From Poriferisodalis sp965226645 (GTDB lineage Bacteria; Actinomycetota; Acidimicrobiia; Acidimicrobiales; Poriferisodalaceae), in contig CBDDDL010000001.1 in assembly GCA_965226645.1 (NCBI GenBank), forward strand, positions 372,001 through 436,000: a stretch of DNA of 64,000 nt. The letters run 5' to 3'. The translations under genes were made by a program, and so were the position numbers. The notes beneath the pieces are model-generated. The model saw nothing but the letters and a program-made list of their open reading frames with translations, did not search any database and was not told the origin of the DNA. This document shows, in pieces, positions 26,592 to 35,402 of this stretch. How positions within the stretch are numbered: position 1 is the stretch's first letter; the number at the start of each line of letters is the position of its first letter.

Positions 26592-28856
26592 TCAGGGAGT
26601 TGCCGTTTCAGGGCGCCCGAGGATGCGTCTGGCGATGTTGGCAGCAGTTTGGGTGCGGGTGGCGCCGCTGGTGCGCGAGATGCGCGCGTCGGGCGATGTC
26701 GCGCTGGCTGCGGCTTGGACCGAGGGGCTGATTGCTGCGGGGCCGCCGACGATCGAAATTCGGGCAGATTGATAGTCGCGCAGCAGCTGGGAGACTTCTT
26801 CGGGCAACTGGCCGGCTTCGGTGTAGACGACTGCCGAGCCAGGGGTTCGCGCGGCGAGTGCCGCGGCGACCCCGATGTCGGGCGGGCTCCAGCCATTGGC
26901 CAGGATGAAGGTGGGCTGCTCGGTGAGCGCGGTGGGTTCGCCCAAGATGTGCCGGGCGGTAGCTGCGGCAGTGTGGGTGCGCGTGGCACCCGCGTGGCGC
27001 TCGACGCGAGCGCTGGTTGCCGCTGCGGTGATCGCGGCTTCGACCGCGGGGCTGACGGCTGAGTGGCCGCCGACGATGAGAACCCGGGCGGGTTGGTAGT
27101 CGCGCAGCACTGCTTGGGCGTCGGCGGGCAATTCTGAGGCGACCGTGTACAGCACAGCAGAGCCTGCGATACGTGCTGACAGCGCCGCGGCGAGCCCGAT
27201 GTCGGGCGGGCTCCAGCCATTGGCCACGATGACCGTGGGACGCACAGAGGCCGCTGCCGGGGCGCCGAGAGTGCGGCGCGCGACAGCCGCGCTGGTAGCG
27301 ATGCGTGTCGTTCCGGCGATGCGCGTCACGGCGTCCTCGCGGGCCAGCCGGTCGACTGCGGCGCTGGTAGCGGGTCCGACTGCGGCCGTGCCGCCGACGA
27401 CGAAGATCCTCATTGGCCTGTAGTCGCTGAGCAGGTCCGCGGCGGCCGCGGACAGCCGGTCCCCAGAGGTGTACAACACAGCGGAGTTGTCGGTGCGCGC
27501 CGATAGTACGGCTGCGACCCCGATGTCCGGCGCGCTCCACCCATTCACGATGACGACTGTGGCGGTGCTGTCTTTGTCGTCACGACCGCCGCCGCCGCCA
27601 CCACCACCACCACCACCACCACCACCACCACGGTCGCCGCCAGGGCTGCCAGTGGCTCTGGTCGTCGTCGTCCCGCCCGCCAACGCAGTGGGTGCGGCTG
27701 CGATGAGCACCCCGTCACCGTTGGAGTTGGTGTGGTCGTCATAGGCGACGGCGATCAGCTTCCCGTCCGACCAGAGGTCCACAGGTTGCAGGTCGGAGCC
27801 CTGATGGCGGCGGGACAAGTCGATGTCGAGGCTCGGCTTCGGCGCACCGGTCTGAGTGTCGTACGCGAAGGCTTTCGAGTCGTCGGGGCTCAGGGCCCAC
27901 AGCGTCCGACCCCGCACGAAGAGTCCGTGCGGTTCGTCGTTGCTGTCGGCGACGTTGATGTTGCGCTCCCTCAGCGCCACTCCGTCGCGCAGCCGGTGCG
28001 CATACAAGGTGCGTGAGCCTTCCAGCGAGACCCAGAACGTCGTGCCATCGGATGCGACCCCGATCGGCACCGGCCGAGTTGCCGGCGCGATCGGATAGCG
28101 GTGGCCGGTGATGCACACGTCTTTCGTGTCCGAGCGGCTGCCCGAGGCGAGAGAGTAGGCCACGAGTCCGGGGTCAGCCCGCATGCGGCCGTCTGTCTCA
28201 CGGTCTGCCGCGGCTGCCCACAGTGTGGTGCCGTCTGTCCACAGCGACCGTGTCCGGCCCGCCGACGCGAGCGTGTAACCGCGTGGCGAGCTGAGCGCGC
28301 CGGTGTCGAGGTGGTACGCATCCACCGTGGCAGGGCCGTCGCCAGAGTGCAGCAGCACATGCTCGTCATCGAGCAGGACGCTGTGCAGGTCCGAACTGCC
28401 GTGAGCGATCCAGAGCTCGGCTGGCTCGACTGCAAAGCCCGTGAACCTGGCGGCATTCACGCCATCAGAGTTGCGCAGAGCGCCAGCGGCAGGAGGCGAA
28501 TACGCGAGAGTCGTGGGCACGCTGCGCACTGTCAGCGGCTCATCAAGTGTCAGCGTGACAACAGATCCGCTGATGTCGACAGCGGAGACCGCCGAGGCAG
28601 CTCCGCGGACGGTCACTGTGAACGCGGACGGGTCCGGTTCAGAAGCCTCGTCAAGCGCCGCATCGAATGTCAGGACAACCTGGCCCTGCTCCGCCCGGGC
28701 CGATTGCAGCGACGGAGGGTCGGGCGTCTGCGCCGCGATCGGATGAGGAAATGCCAGCACCGCCGCAGCGCAGGTCGCCACGACTGCGATGAGCCTGCGG
28801 GCCGCTGCGGTACCTGGGAAAGTGCGGGGTGCCACAGCTGCGGATGCCGTTCTCAC
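26592..28856 (-). CDS. secreted SwmB-like/propeller protein with three cell-wall-binding (CWB2) repeats
   Basis: 754 aa. A signal peptide (RRLIAVVATCAAAVLAFPHP, cut after AxA) is followed by a SwmB/Ig-like domain (about 45-145, VVLTFDAALDEASEPDPSAF). Next comes a propeller-like region of W-rich repeats (about 150-395, LWTDGTTLWAAAADRET, FWVSLEGSRTLYAHRL). A polyglycine linker (about 408-423) leads to three CWB2-type repeats, each with NGWSxPDIG and VVGG/IVGG motifs and a TRxxTAAxxAR start. CWB2 repeats anchor proteins to the cell wall. The GTG start at 28856 overlaps the stop of the upstream double-propeller gene by four bases (GTGA), so the two secreted proteins are made together. The function is probably surface binding or enzyme display. 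Confidence 0.85.
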   Translation of the reverse strand: MRTASAAVAPRTFPGTAAARRLIAVVATCAAAVLAFPHPIAAQTPDPPSLQSARAEQGQVVLTFDAALDEASEPDPSAFTVTVRGAASAVSAVDISGSVVTLTLDEPLTVRSVPTTLAYSPPAAGALRNSDGVNAARFTGFAVEPAELWIAHGSSDLHSVLLDDEHVLLHSGDGPATVDAYHLDTGALSSPRGYTLASAGRTRSLWTDGTTLWAAAADRETDGRMRADPGLVAYSLASGSRSDTKDVCITGHRYPIAPATRPVPIGVASDGTTFWVSLEGSRTLYAHRLRDGVALRERNINVADSNDEPHGLFVRGRTLWALSPDDSKAFAYDTQTGAPKPSLDIDLSRRHQGSDLQPVDLWSDGKLIAVAYDDHTNSNGDGVLIAAAPTALAGGTTTTRATGSPGGDRGGGGGGGGGGGGGGGRDDKDSTATVVIVNGWSAPDIGVAAVLSARTDNSAVLYTSGDRLSAAAADLLSDYRPMRIFVVGGTAAVGPATSAAVDRLAREDAVTRIAGTTRIATSAAVARRTLGAPAAASVRPTVIVANGWSPPDIGLAAALSARIAGSAVLYTVASELPADAQAVLRDYQPARVLIVGGHSAVSPAVEAAITAAATSARVERHAGATRTHTAAATARHILGEPTALTEQPTFILANGWSPPDIGVAAALAARTPGSAVVYTEAGQLPEEVSQLLRDYQSARISIVGGPAAISPSVQAAASATSPDARISRTSGATRTQTAANIARRILGRPETATP
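27586..27632 (-). repeat. CCG/CCA trinucleotide microsatellite encoding polyglycine
   Basis: A run of CCG then CCA triplets on the plus strand is read as about 15 consecutive glycines in the surface protein, between its propeller and CWB2 domains. Triplet slippage here would change linker length without breaking the frame. Confidence 0.9.
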
Positions 28857-31800
28857 GATGTCCCTGAGGGGATGATCTTGAAGATTCGACCGCCGATGGA
28901 GAGCAGATACAGCTCGCCGTCAGCGTCCTGGGCGAACGACACCGGTCGTGCGGCGCTCTTGATGGTTCGGTTCTGCCGGTTCTGCTGTGGTGCCGCAGAC
29001 GAGCTGTAATCGTCGACTCTGACGACGTCGTCGCTGTCGCGGTACAGCCCGAACACTCGACGCTGTGCGTAGTCGGCGAACACGTAGACGCCCTCGAGAT
29101 CGTCGATGGCGTCGCCGCGATAGACACGCCCCCCGATAAATGCAGTCGGCTGCTGTGTGTTGAAGTTGTAGGTAGGCAGTATGTGGCTGGCCGGAGGGTT
29201 GCCGGTGCGCGAGGTGGTGCCCTCGAACGCGGCCCACCCGAGGTTGGCACCTAGGCCAGCGCCACTGGCTGAGGGCAGGTGATTGACTTCCTCGTTGCCC
29301 ACGCCGGCGCCGTTGTCGACGGTCCAGAGGTCGCCGTTGGCGCGGTCGAACGAGAAGCGCCAGGGATTCTTGATGCCGTAGAGGTAGATCTCCGTGGCGG
29401 CCGTGGCCTGTTGGCCTGCGGCCGGCACGAAAGGGTTGTCGGCGGGCACCGTGTAGGCCGGGGTTTGACCGGGCTGAGGGTCGATGCGCACGATGGATGC
29501 CGCGATGGTGCTGGTGTCTTGTCCGTTCTGCGAATGGAAACGGTCACCGAGGCCGATGTAGAGGTGATCGTCGGGGCCGAACACGATCTGGCCGCCGAAG
29601 TGCTGTGTGCTGCCCTCAGCCTGAGTGAGGATGTTGTAGCGCCGGCTGGTGTCGATGCCGGTGCCGTCGCGAGCGAACGCATCGATGCGGTTGTCGTTGT
29701 TGAGGTCGGTGTAGTGGACGTAGAGCCAGTTGTCGTCGATTTCGATGCCGAGTAAGCCCGTGTCGTACAGCCGCCTCGTCTCGCTACGGATGTCCAGCAC
29801 GGTCTCTACGACGGTGCCGTTCGTGAGATTCACGCGCTTGACGTAGCCATCGCGCTCGGCAGTCCACGCCATGGTGTCGCCCTCGACGAAGATCATGTCG
29901 ACGAGCTGGACGAGCCCAGTCATCAGTTGTCGGAATGCGATTGGGGAGGTCGCTGCACTGGCGACGGGCGACCAGTTGCCGACACCCTCATCGTTTCGGG
30001 CGCGCACCTGCACATCGAAGGACGTGACCTTCTTCAGCCCGGTGATCGTGGCTGACTGAGTGTTGCTGGAGTGGCCCCAGACGCGCCGCACGGATTCCGA
30101 AGCCGTCTTGTACTGGACGTCGTAGTCGCTGATATTCGGCCCGCGATTGCTCGGCGGGCGCCATGTGAGCGACAGCGAATCGACTGCGTCGCTGACCGAC
30201 GGCGTAAGCGGCGCGTCGGGTGCTTCGGCGGTGTCGGTGATAGTGGCGGTGACGGTCCCGGTCGCGGTTCGTTCACGCGAGAGGTGTCCGCTGGTAGCGG
30301 TGATGCTGACGGTGTAGGTGTTGTCCGCGCCGGTGTCGCGGGGCACTTCGTAGTTGGGCGATTGCACGAAGGACAGCTGTGCAGTGCGGGGATCGAGTGC
30401 AAAGAACGCCGCATCGGCGCTGTTGGAATCAATCTCAAACCCAGTGATGGCGTCGCCGTCGTCGTCGACGGCTGTGAGGGCGAGGATCTGCACGGAGTTC
30501 TCAGCGGTACTGACCTCGGCAGCGGATGTGAACCGTGGGAGGGCGTTGTCGACGGGCGCAGCGGTGCGTGCGGGCGGATTGGACCAGCCGCTGATGCCCT
30601 CGCCGTTGCGTGCGCGCACATGGAACTCATAGTCGGTGCCAGTGATCAGGCCGCTTACGGTGGCGATGCGTGACGTACCCGTATGGGGTGCAGATCTCCA
30701 GGTGCCTCCCTCCGGACGGAACTCGAGGTCGTAGCCGATGACATCAGGGCCGCGGTTGGCGGGCTCGGTCCAAACCAGCGTTGCGAGCGTCGTTGTGCGG
30801 TCAGTCACCTCCGCAATGGGTGCCGATGGCGCCTCGGCATCTTTGTCCGTGACCGTGACCGTGACCGATTGGGTTGCATCTACATCGGGGTGAGCCGGCA
30901 CAGCTTCGGCTGTCACGTCCACCTCATACACGTTGTCGAGATCCTGATCCGAAGGGCGCTCGAAGTCAGGTGCTGCCCGGAAGGCCAGCCGCCCCCCAGC
31001 GTCAATTTGGAACAGCGACTGGTCCGCACCGCCGCTCACTCGATAGGACGGCAAAGTGTTCTCCGTGTCGTCGGTCGCTGCGACCGTGCCCACCGCAATG
31101 CGGTTCTCTTGCACCTCAAACGTCGCTGGGGAGGAGAAGCGATGCCTGCCTGGCAGATGCACCACCCGATACACCGGCCCCGCCAACGACAGCACGTAGA
31201 GTTCCCCGTCGTTGCCGACTCCGAACGACGCCAGATCCCCAGCAGGCACCTCCACGTTCAGATCCACGAACTGTGCGCCCTCGGGGCCATCGCGAAGTGC
31301 CCATAGCCGTGACTCGCAATAGTCCCCGAATACGTACATGCCCCATAGCCGCGGATTCCGATGTCCCCGATACACCCGTCCGCCGATCACAGCGCACCCG
31401 TCATCGGGATTGTTGTATTCCCACACCGGATCCACCAGTCCCACAGGCAATGGATCGGCGCTATGGGTGAACGTCCCTTCACGCAGCGGCCAACCGAGAT
31501 TCGACCCCCCGATGCGCCCAGCGCGCAGCACATTGATCTCCTCACGCCGTGAACCGCCCGCGTCTGCCAGCCACAGATCACCTGTCATAGAATCAAAAGT
31601 GAACCGCCATGGGTTGCGTGCCCCATGCACGAACACTTCGTCGGCACCGTCACAGCCAGAGACGAACGGATTGTTTCCCGGCAGCGAATACGAACGCACT
31701 GCCCCAGGTGTCGGCGCGATTCGCAACAGGCCCCCAAGCCATGTCTTGGGATCCTGCGCATTCCCGTCCGGATCACTTGGACCGCCCCCATCACCAAGCG

Positions 31801-32407
31801 CCACGTAAAGATTTCCGTCCGGTCCGATCGCCAGATCACCGCCGTTGTTATTCGCGTACGGCTGAGCCTGAGCCAGCACCTCCACCCGCTCAGCGTTCAG
31901 CGCAGTTCCGGACCTGCCAAACGCCACCACACGCGACACCAGCCCGCCCGCTCCCCCGACAGCCGCGCTTGTGAAGTGCACGTACAACCAGCGCCGGGAC
32001 GCTGCCATCCCCAACAAGCCCCCGCGGGCACCGACCACCACCTCATCGGAAATATCGAGCACCACGTCATTCGCTGATCGATCGTCAAAGTCGACTCGCA
32101 AGACCCTTCCCGCACGCTCACCCACCCACAGCGCATCATCACCAGGCACTGCCAACAGCACCACAGGCGCAGCGAACCGCGCCACTTCCTCCAAACCGAC
32201 CCGGGGCACACCCCCCACTCCCGGTCCCGACACTGAGTTTCTCGCCACGAGCGGCGCGTCACGGCCGGCGGGGCCAAGGGCCTCGTCAGCGATCCCGGCA
32301 GTCGCAGGCGTCTGCCAGACGGCAACCAAGCTGACGCTCACAGCGAACGCGATCACCGCAAGCGTTGCAGTCCATTCCGCCTTACGCCGCCCACTAATCT
32401 TCGCCAT
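28853..32407 (-). CDS. secreted double glucose/sorbosone-dehydrogenase-like propeller protein with cadherin and FnIII domains
   Basis: 1184 aa. A signal peptide (TLAVIAFAVSVSLVAVWQTP, then ATAG) precedes two sorbosone/glucose-dehydrogenase-type propellers. The first (about 65-440) has NNNGGDLAIGPDGNLYVALG, HGARNPWRFTFD and GGSNLGWPLREGTF. The second (about 840-1184) has GGQIVFGPDDHLYIGLGDRF, YGIKNPWRFSFDRANGDLW and GANLGWAAFEGT. Between them lie cadherin-like (about 450-540 and 640-745) and fibronectin-III (about 548-640 and 750-840) domains. Such propellers usually use PQQ to oxidise sugars outside the cell; activity of either copy is not proven. ATG 32407 is chosen over GTG 32419; both keep the signal peptide. 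It is coupled to the CWB2 gene by a four-base overlap. The promoter side carries a 21-bp tandem repeat. Confidence 0.85.
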   Translation of the reverse strand: MAKISGRRKAEWTATLAVIAFAVSVSLVAVWQTPATAGIADEALGPAGRDAPLVARNSVSGPGVGGVPRVGLEEVARFAAPVVLLAVPGDDALWVGERAGRVLRVDFDDRSANDVVLDISDEVVVGARGGLLGMAASRRWLYVHFTSAAVGGAGGLVSRVVAFGRSGTALNAERVEVLAQAQPYANNNGGDLAIGPDGNLYVALGDGGGPSDPDGNAQDPKTWLGGLLRIAPTPGAVRSYSLPGNNPFVSGCDGADEVFVHGARNPWRFTFDSMTGDLWLADAGGSRREEINVLRAGRIGGSNLGWPLREGTFTHSADPLPVGLVDPVWEYNNPDDGCAVIGGRVYRGHRNPRLWGMYVFGDYCESRLWALRDGPEGAQFVDLNVEVPAGDLASFGVGNDGELYVLSLAGPVYRVVHLPGRHRFSSPATFEVQENRIAVGTVAATDDTENTLPSYRVSGGADQSLFQIDAGGRLAFRAAPDFERPSDQDLDNVYEVDVTAEAVPAHPDVDATQSVTVTVTDKDAEAPSAPIAEVTDRTTTLATLVWTEPANRGPDVIGYDLEFRPEGGTWRSAPHTGTSRIATVSGLITGTDYEFHVRARNGEGISGWSNPPARTAAPVDNALPRFTSAAEVSTAENSVQILALTAVDDDGDAITGFEIDSNSADAAFFALDPRTAQLSFVQSPNYEVPRDTGADNTYTVSITATSGHLSRERTATGTVTATITDTAEAPDAPLTPSVSDAVDSLSLTWRPPSNRGPNISDYDVQYKTASESVRRVWGHSSNTQSATITGLKKVTSFDVQVRARNDEGVGNWSPVASAATSPIAFRQLMTGLVQLVDMIFVEGDTMAWTAERDGYVKRVNLTNGTVVETVLDIRSETRRLYDTGLLGIEIDDNWLYVHYTDLNNDNRIDAFARDGTGIDTSRRYNILTQAEGSTQHFGGQIVFGPDDHLYIGLGDRFHSQNGQDTSTIAASIVRIDPQPGQTPAYTVPADNPFVPAAGQQATAATEIYLYGIKNPWRFSFDRANGDLWTVDNGAGVGNEEVNHLPSASGAGLGANLGWAAFEGTTSRTGNPPASHILPTYNFNTQQPTAFIGGRVYRGDAIDDLEGVYVFADYAQRRVFGLYRDSDDVVRVDDYSSSAAPQQNRQNRTIKSAARPVSFAQDADGELYLLSIGGRIFKIIPSGTS

Positions 32408-32419
32408 CGTCCCGGCCAC

Positions 32420-32754
32420 AGCGCCACGCAGCCTCAGTGCTGGATAGCCAACAATGCATGATCATGGCTCAACAATGCATGATCATAGGGTGTGAGAAAC
32501 AACCGCGTGTGGCTGGATTGCGTCGCCGTCCGAGACCGTGACGTTTGCAGCGCCGTCGGAAGTGCCCGGTACGGATCACTCCGAGAACCCCTGAGGGAGA
32601 TCGAGAAAATGGCTCTTGGCGTTTTGGAGTGGAGTGAAGGTGCCCACGTCTGGGTTCATGCTCCGGTCCTCCAAGATCGAGGCGTTGTTTTACACCCCGA
32701 ACTTGGACACCCTCACCCCACAACAGGTGGACCCCACCCCTTGGAACTCATCAT
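32420..32754. other. intergenic; tandem repeat, no supported gene
   Basis: Apart from the 21-bp repeat, this stretch has two overlapping plus-strand frames. One is from ATG 32492 to 32758. The other, near 32616, reads MLRSSKIEALFYTPNLDTLT. Neither matches a family I know, and the second looks more like protein than the first. It may be a remnant. Confidence 0.35.
32449..32486 (+). promoter_or_regulatory. 21-bp tandem repeat, candidate operator
   Basis: CAACAATGCATGATCAT occurs twice, at 32449-32465 and 32470-32486, with a 21-base period (two DNA turns). Each copy contains the palindromes ATGCAT and ATGATCAT. The repeat is AT-rich in a GC-rich region and sits just upstream of the secreted-protein operon start. 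Binding of a dimeric regulator is a reasonable inference. Confidence 0.5.
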
Positions 32755-33258
32755 CTAGGCGGGGCGGAGGCGCTGCATTACCGTCACGTCCAGCCAGCGG
32801 CCGAACTTGCGGCCAACCTCGCGCTCGATGCCGACGAGTTCGAAGCGGTGTTTGGCATGCAGTGCAACCGACGCGGCGCCGGCGTCCGCGATGCGGGCGA
32901 ACGTTGCGTGGAAACCGTGGTCGTCGGCAAGGGCGACCAGGTCACTCAGCAACAGATCGCCGACGCCGCGCCCCTGATGGTCGCGGTGCACGTAGATCGA
33001 GTCCTCCACGCTGGTCGAGTACGCCGGACGCGGTCGGTACGGCGACAGGCACGCCCATCCCATGACGGTCGCCCCGGCCTCGACGCCAGAAGTGGCCACG
33101 ATGCACGGGTACGCGCCCGAGTGTTCCCGTAACCAGGCGAGCTGCTCAGCTTCGGTACGCGGCACCATGTCGAAGGTCGCCGTGCCCTCGGCGACCTCAC
33201 GGTTGTAGATCTCAGCGATCGCATCGGCGTCGCCGGCCGTGGCCAGCCGAGTGTGCAT
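32755..33258 (-). CDS. GNAT-family N-acetyltransferase (PAT/YncA-like)
   Basis: A 167-aa acetyltransferase fold. It starts MHTRLATAGDADAIAEIYNR, typical of the phosphinothricin-acetyltransferase/YncA branch. The acetyl-CoA-binding motif A is VHRDHQGRGVGDLLLSDLV. It is followed by FARIADAGAASVALHAKHRF, as in that branch. ATG 33258 is preferred; the frame is open further upstream, but those residues are not family-like. It would acetylate a small amine or amino acid in the cytoplasm. It lies opposite the tRNA cluster with no operon partner. Confidence 0.82.
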   Translation of the reverse strand: MHTRLATAGDADAIAEIYNREVAEGTATFDMVPRTEAEQLAWLREHSGAYPCIVATSGVEAGATVMGWACLSPYRPRPAYSTSVEDSIYVHRDHQGRGVGDLLLSDLVALADDHGFHATFARIADAGAASVALHAKHRFELVGIEREVGRKFGRWLDVTVMQRLRPA

Positions 33259-33391
33259 TCCAGCGAAGTTACCGGCGTCGTCGTCGACCCAGCTAGAGCC
33301 TTTCGCGACCGGCAATCGCCGCAACAGGGGCAGATACACTCCCCAAGCCTCAGTGTCGCTCGTGCGATTCGCCACCAGCGCACCGAAACCC

Positions 33392-33464
33392 GCCCCGTTA
33401 GCTCAGTAGGTAGAGCACAGCCATGGTAAGGCTGGTGTCGCCGGTTCGATTCCGGCACGGGGCT
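33392..33464 (+). tRNA. tRNA-Thr (GGT)
   Basis: Acceptor GCCCCGT pairs with ACGGGGC (33457-33463). D-arm is GCTCAGTAGGTAGAGC, anticodon loop CATGGTAA region gives GGT, and the T-arm is CCGGTTCGATTCCGG. CCA is not encoded. Confidence 0.95.
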
Positions 33465-33487
33465 CGCCGCCCTCGCGCGGTGCCTAC

Positions 33488-33561
33488 GGCGGGATAGCTC
33501 AGTTGGTCAGAGCGCACGGCTCATAATCGTGAGGTCCCGGGTTCGAGCCCCGGTCCCGCTA
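33488..33561 (+). tRNA. tRNA-Met (CAT), elongator
   Basis: Acceptor GGCGGGA pairs with TCCCGCT (first pair G-U). The anticodon stem CACGG/TCGTG encloses CTCATAA, giving CAT. The T-loop is GTTCGAGCC. The paired first base and the absence of a GGG/CCC anticodon stem argue for the elongator, not the initiator. CCA is not encoded. Confidence 0.93.
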
Positions 33562-33640
33562 CTCGATCTGGACGCGACCGAGAACGCTGCAGGTAGCCTG
33601 TTGCGGCGGACAATCGCCCAGACTGCCCGCACCCTCGCTA

Positions 33641-33714
33641 AGGGCAGTAGCTCAATTTGGTAGAGCACCGGTCTCCAAAACCGGCGGTTGCGGGTTCGAG
33701 TCCCTCCTGCCCTG
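33641..33714 (+). tRNA. tRNA-Trp (CCA)
   Basis: Acceptor AGGGCAG pairs with CTGCCCT. Anticodon stem CCGGT/ACCGG encloses CTCCAAA, giving CCA, and the discriminator base is G. Its position immediately before secE-nusG is the classical arrangement. Confidence 0.95.
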
Positions 33715-33795
33715 CGAACCGGCCGCCCTGCTGACCAACAGCCGGGCAGACCGGCTGTGCCCGTACCCTGACAATCCGAGCCGGAGATCTCGCAG

Positions 33796-34104
33796 ATGGC
33801 CATGAATCGACGGACCCGCCGTCACCTGCAGCGTCAGGGCGAGATGACCGCTGACGGCGCGCCAGCGTCGCGGCGCGAACGGCGCCAGCCAGCAACGGCA
33901 TCGCCCACGGCGGAGCGTGCCAGACCAGCGCAGTTCGTGGGCGAAGTCCGCTCAGAGCTGAAGAAGGTGATCTGGCCGTCGAAGGCCGAGCTCATCAACT
34001 ACTCCATCGTTGTGTTCATCACCATTGTGGTGCTCACTGCCCTCATCGCCGGACTCGACTGGATTCTGGGCGAGGGAGTGCTCCGCCTCTTCGACGTCAA
34101 CTGA
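33796..34104 (+). CDS. secE: preprotein translocase subunit SecE
   Basis: The small essential subunit of the SecYEG channel. The 102-aa product has a long basic N-terminus (about 1-45, actinobacterial style) and the conserved FVGEVRSELKKVIWPSKAEL amphipathic helix. One membrane segment follows (about 68-90, YSIVVFITIVVLTALIAGL). The start ATG at 33796 is followed by a second ATG two codons later; either works. It begins the secE-nusG-rplK-rplA run, with nusG 23 bases downstream. Confidence 0.93.
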   Translation: MAMNRRTRRHLQRQGEMTADGAPASRRERRQPATASPTAERARPAQFVGEVRSELKKVIWPSKAELINYSIVVFITIVVLTALIAGLDWILGEGVLRLFDVN

Positions 34105-34127
34105 CCCACCACGAGAGCGATCTGACC

Positions 34128-34883
34128 GTGACCGACACATCCGCAGCGCCCGAGACCGACCCAATGGCGGCAGCCCGCCAGCTGCTGAGCGCGCAGACAG
34201 CTAGCACGCTGATTGATCCGAGAACCGATGCTCCCGACGACCTCCCGTCCGGTCCTGGCGAATCCGCCACAGGAGATGTTCTGAGCGAAGACGACCTGCT
34301 CGCCGCGGCTGAACCCGAGCCCAAGAGCGTCTCGCCCTACGACCGTCCGGGCCGCTGGTTCGTCGTGCACACCCAGTCGGGCTACGAGAAGAAGGTCAAG
34401 CAGAATCTCGAAGCCCGCATCGGCACCTTCGACATGGAAGACCGCATCCTCGAAGTCGCCATCCCGATGGAAGACGTGATCGAGTTCAAGGCTGGTCGCA
34501 AGGTCGTTGCCAAGAAGAAGGTCTTCCCCGGCTACTTGCTCATTCGCTGCCGCCCCAACGACGAGGCGCATCACATGATCCGCAGCACCCCGGGCGTCAC
34601 CGGTTACGCCGGCCCCGGCGGCAAGCCGTCACCGCTGCGCCGGCGCGAGGTCGAAGCGTTCCTCTCCGAGCCCGACGACGGGCTCGAGACGCCGCGCCGT
34701 ACCAAGCCGTCCATGATCTTCGACATCGACGAAAGCGTTCGGATCAAGGAAGGCCCGTTCTCGGATTTCCAAGGCCAGGTCATCGAGATCAACGAGGAGC
34801 AGCTCAAGGTGAAGGTGTTAGTGAACATCTTCGGCCGCGAGACTCCCGTCGAACTCGACTTCGTCCAAGTCGCGAAGATCTGA
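34128..34883 (+). CDS. nusG: transcription termination/antitermination protein NusG
   Basis: A 251-aa RNA-polymerase-binding elongation factor. An acidic, alanine-rich N-terminal extension (about 1-75) is common in actinobacteria. It precedes the NGN domain (RWFVVHTQSGYEKKVKQNLE, FPGYLLIRCR, STPGVTGYAG) and the C-terminal KOW domain (ESVRIKEGPFSDFQGQVIEI), which contacts Rho or S10. The GTG at 34128 follows GAGAGCGATC. It is co-transcribed with secE and rplK. Confidence 0.94.
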   Translation: MTDTSAAPETDPMAAARQLLSAQTASTLIDPRTDAPDDLPSGPGESATGDVLSEDDLLAAAEPEPKSVSPYDRPGRWFVVHTQSGYEKKVKQNLEARIGTFDMEDRILEVAIPMEDVIEFKAGRKVVAKKKVFPGYLLIRCRPNDEAHHMIRSTPGVTGYAGPGGKPSPLRRREVEAFLSEPDDGLETPRRTKPSMIFDIDESVRIKEGPFSDFQGQVIEINEEQLKVKVLVNIFGRETPVELDFVQVAKI

Positions 34884-34918
34884 CCCACGATTCACTCAGG
34901 ATCACCCAGGAGCATTCC

Positions 34919-35362
34919 ATGGCAGCCAGACCCACGAGACGCAAGCGAGTCGTAGCGCACGTGAAAATTCAGATTCCCGCTGGGCAGGCTTCGCCTGCAC
35001 CGCCGGTGGGCACCGCGCTGGGTCCGCACGGCGTCGCGATCATGGACTTCTGCAAGGAGTACAACGCGCAGACCGAATCGCAGCGCGGCACGATCGTGCC
35101 GGTTGAGATCACGATCTACGAGGATCGCTCGTTTACCTTCGTGACCAAGACACCGCCGACCTCGGTGCTGTTGCGTCATGCCGCGGGCCTCGAAAAGGCA
35201 GCCACCAATCCCGGTCGTGAGACGGTGGCGATGGTCACCGACGCGCAAGTGACCGAAATCGCGACGACAAAGCTGCCCGACCTCAACGCCCGCGATCTGT
35301 CCAGCGCCAAGCTGCAGGTGGTCGGCACAGCGCGGTCAATGGGCATCGAAGTCGTCGCCTGA
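34919..35362 (+). CDS. rplK: 50S ribosomal protein L11
   Basis: A 147-aa L11 that binds 23S rRNA at the GTPase-associated centre. It shows KIQIPAGQASPAPPVGTALG, the proline-rich N-terminal hinge, and the rRNA-binding C-terminal part ending LSSAKLQVVGTARSMGIEVV. ATG 34919 follows CAGGAGC. Spacing to rplA is 40 bases. This intergenic stretch may carry the L1 autoregulatory target, but I did not identify its fold. Confidence 0.96.
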   Translation: MAARPTRRKRVVAHVKIQIPAGQASPAPPVGTALGPHGVAIMDFCKEYNAQTESQRGTIVPVEITIYEDRSFTFVTKTPPTSVLLRHAAGLEKAATNPGRETVAMVTDAQVTEIATTKLPDLNARDLSSAKLQVVGTARSMGIEVVA

Positions 35363-35402
35363 CGCGCCCCGCGTCCCGCCTACCGATACAGGAGAACTGC
35401 AG

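Noticed and set aside
27586..27632. CCA/CCG run considered as a CRISPR-like or regulatory repeat
   Set aside because: No spacers; it is in frame and encodes polyglycine.
28101..29009. Plus-strand frame antisense to the secreted proteins
   Set aside because: Cysteine/arginine-rich composition and no domain; shadow of the real minus-strand genes.
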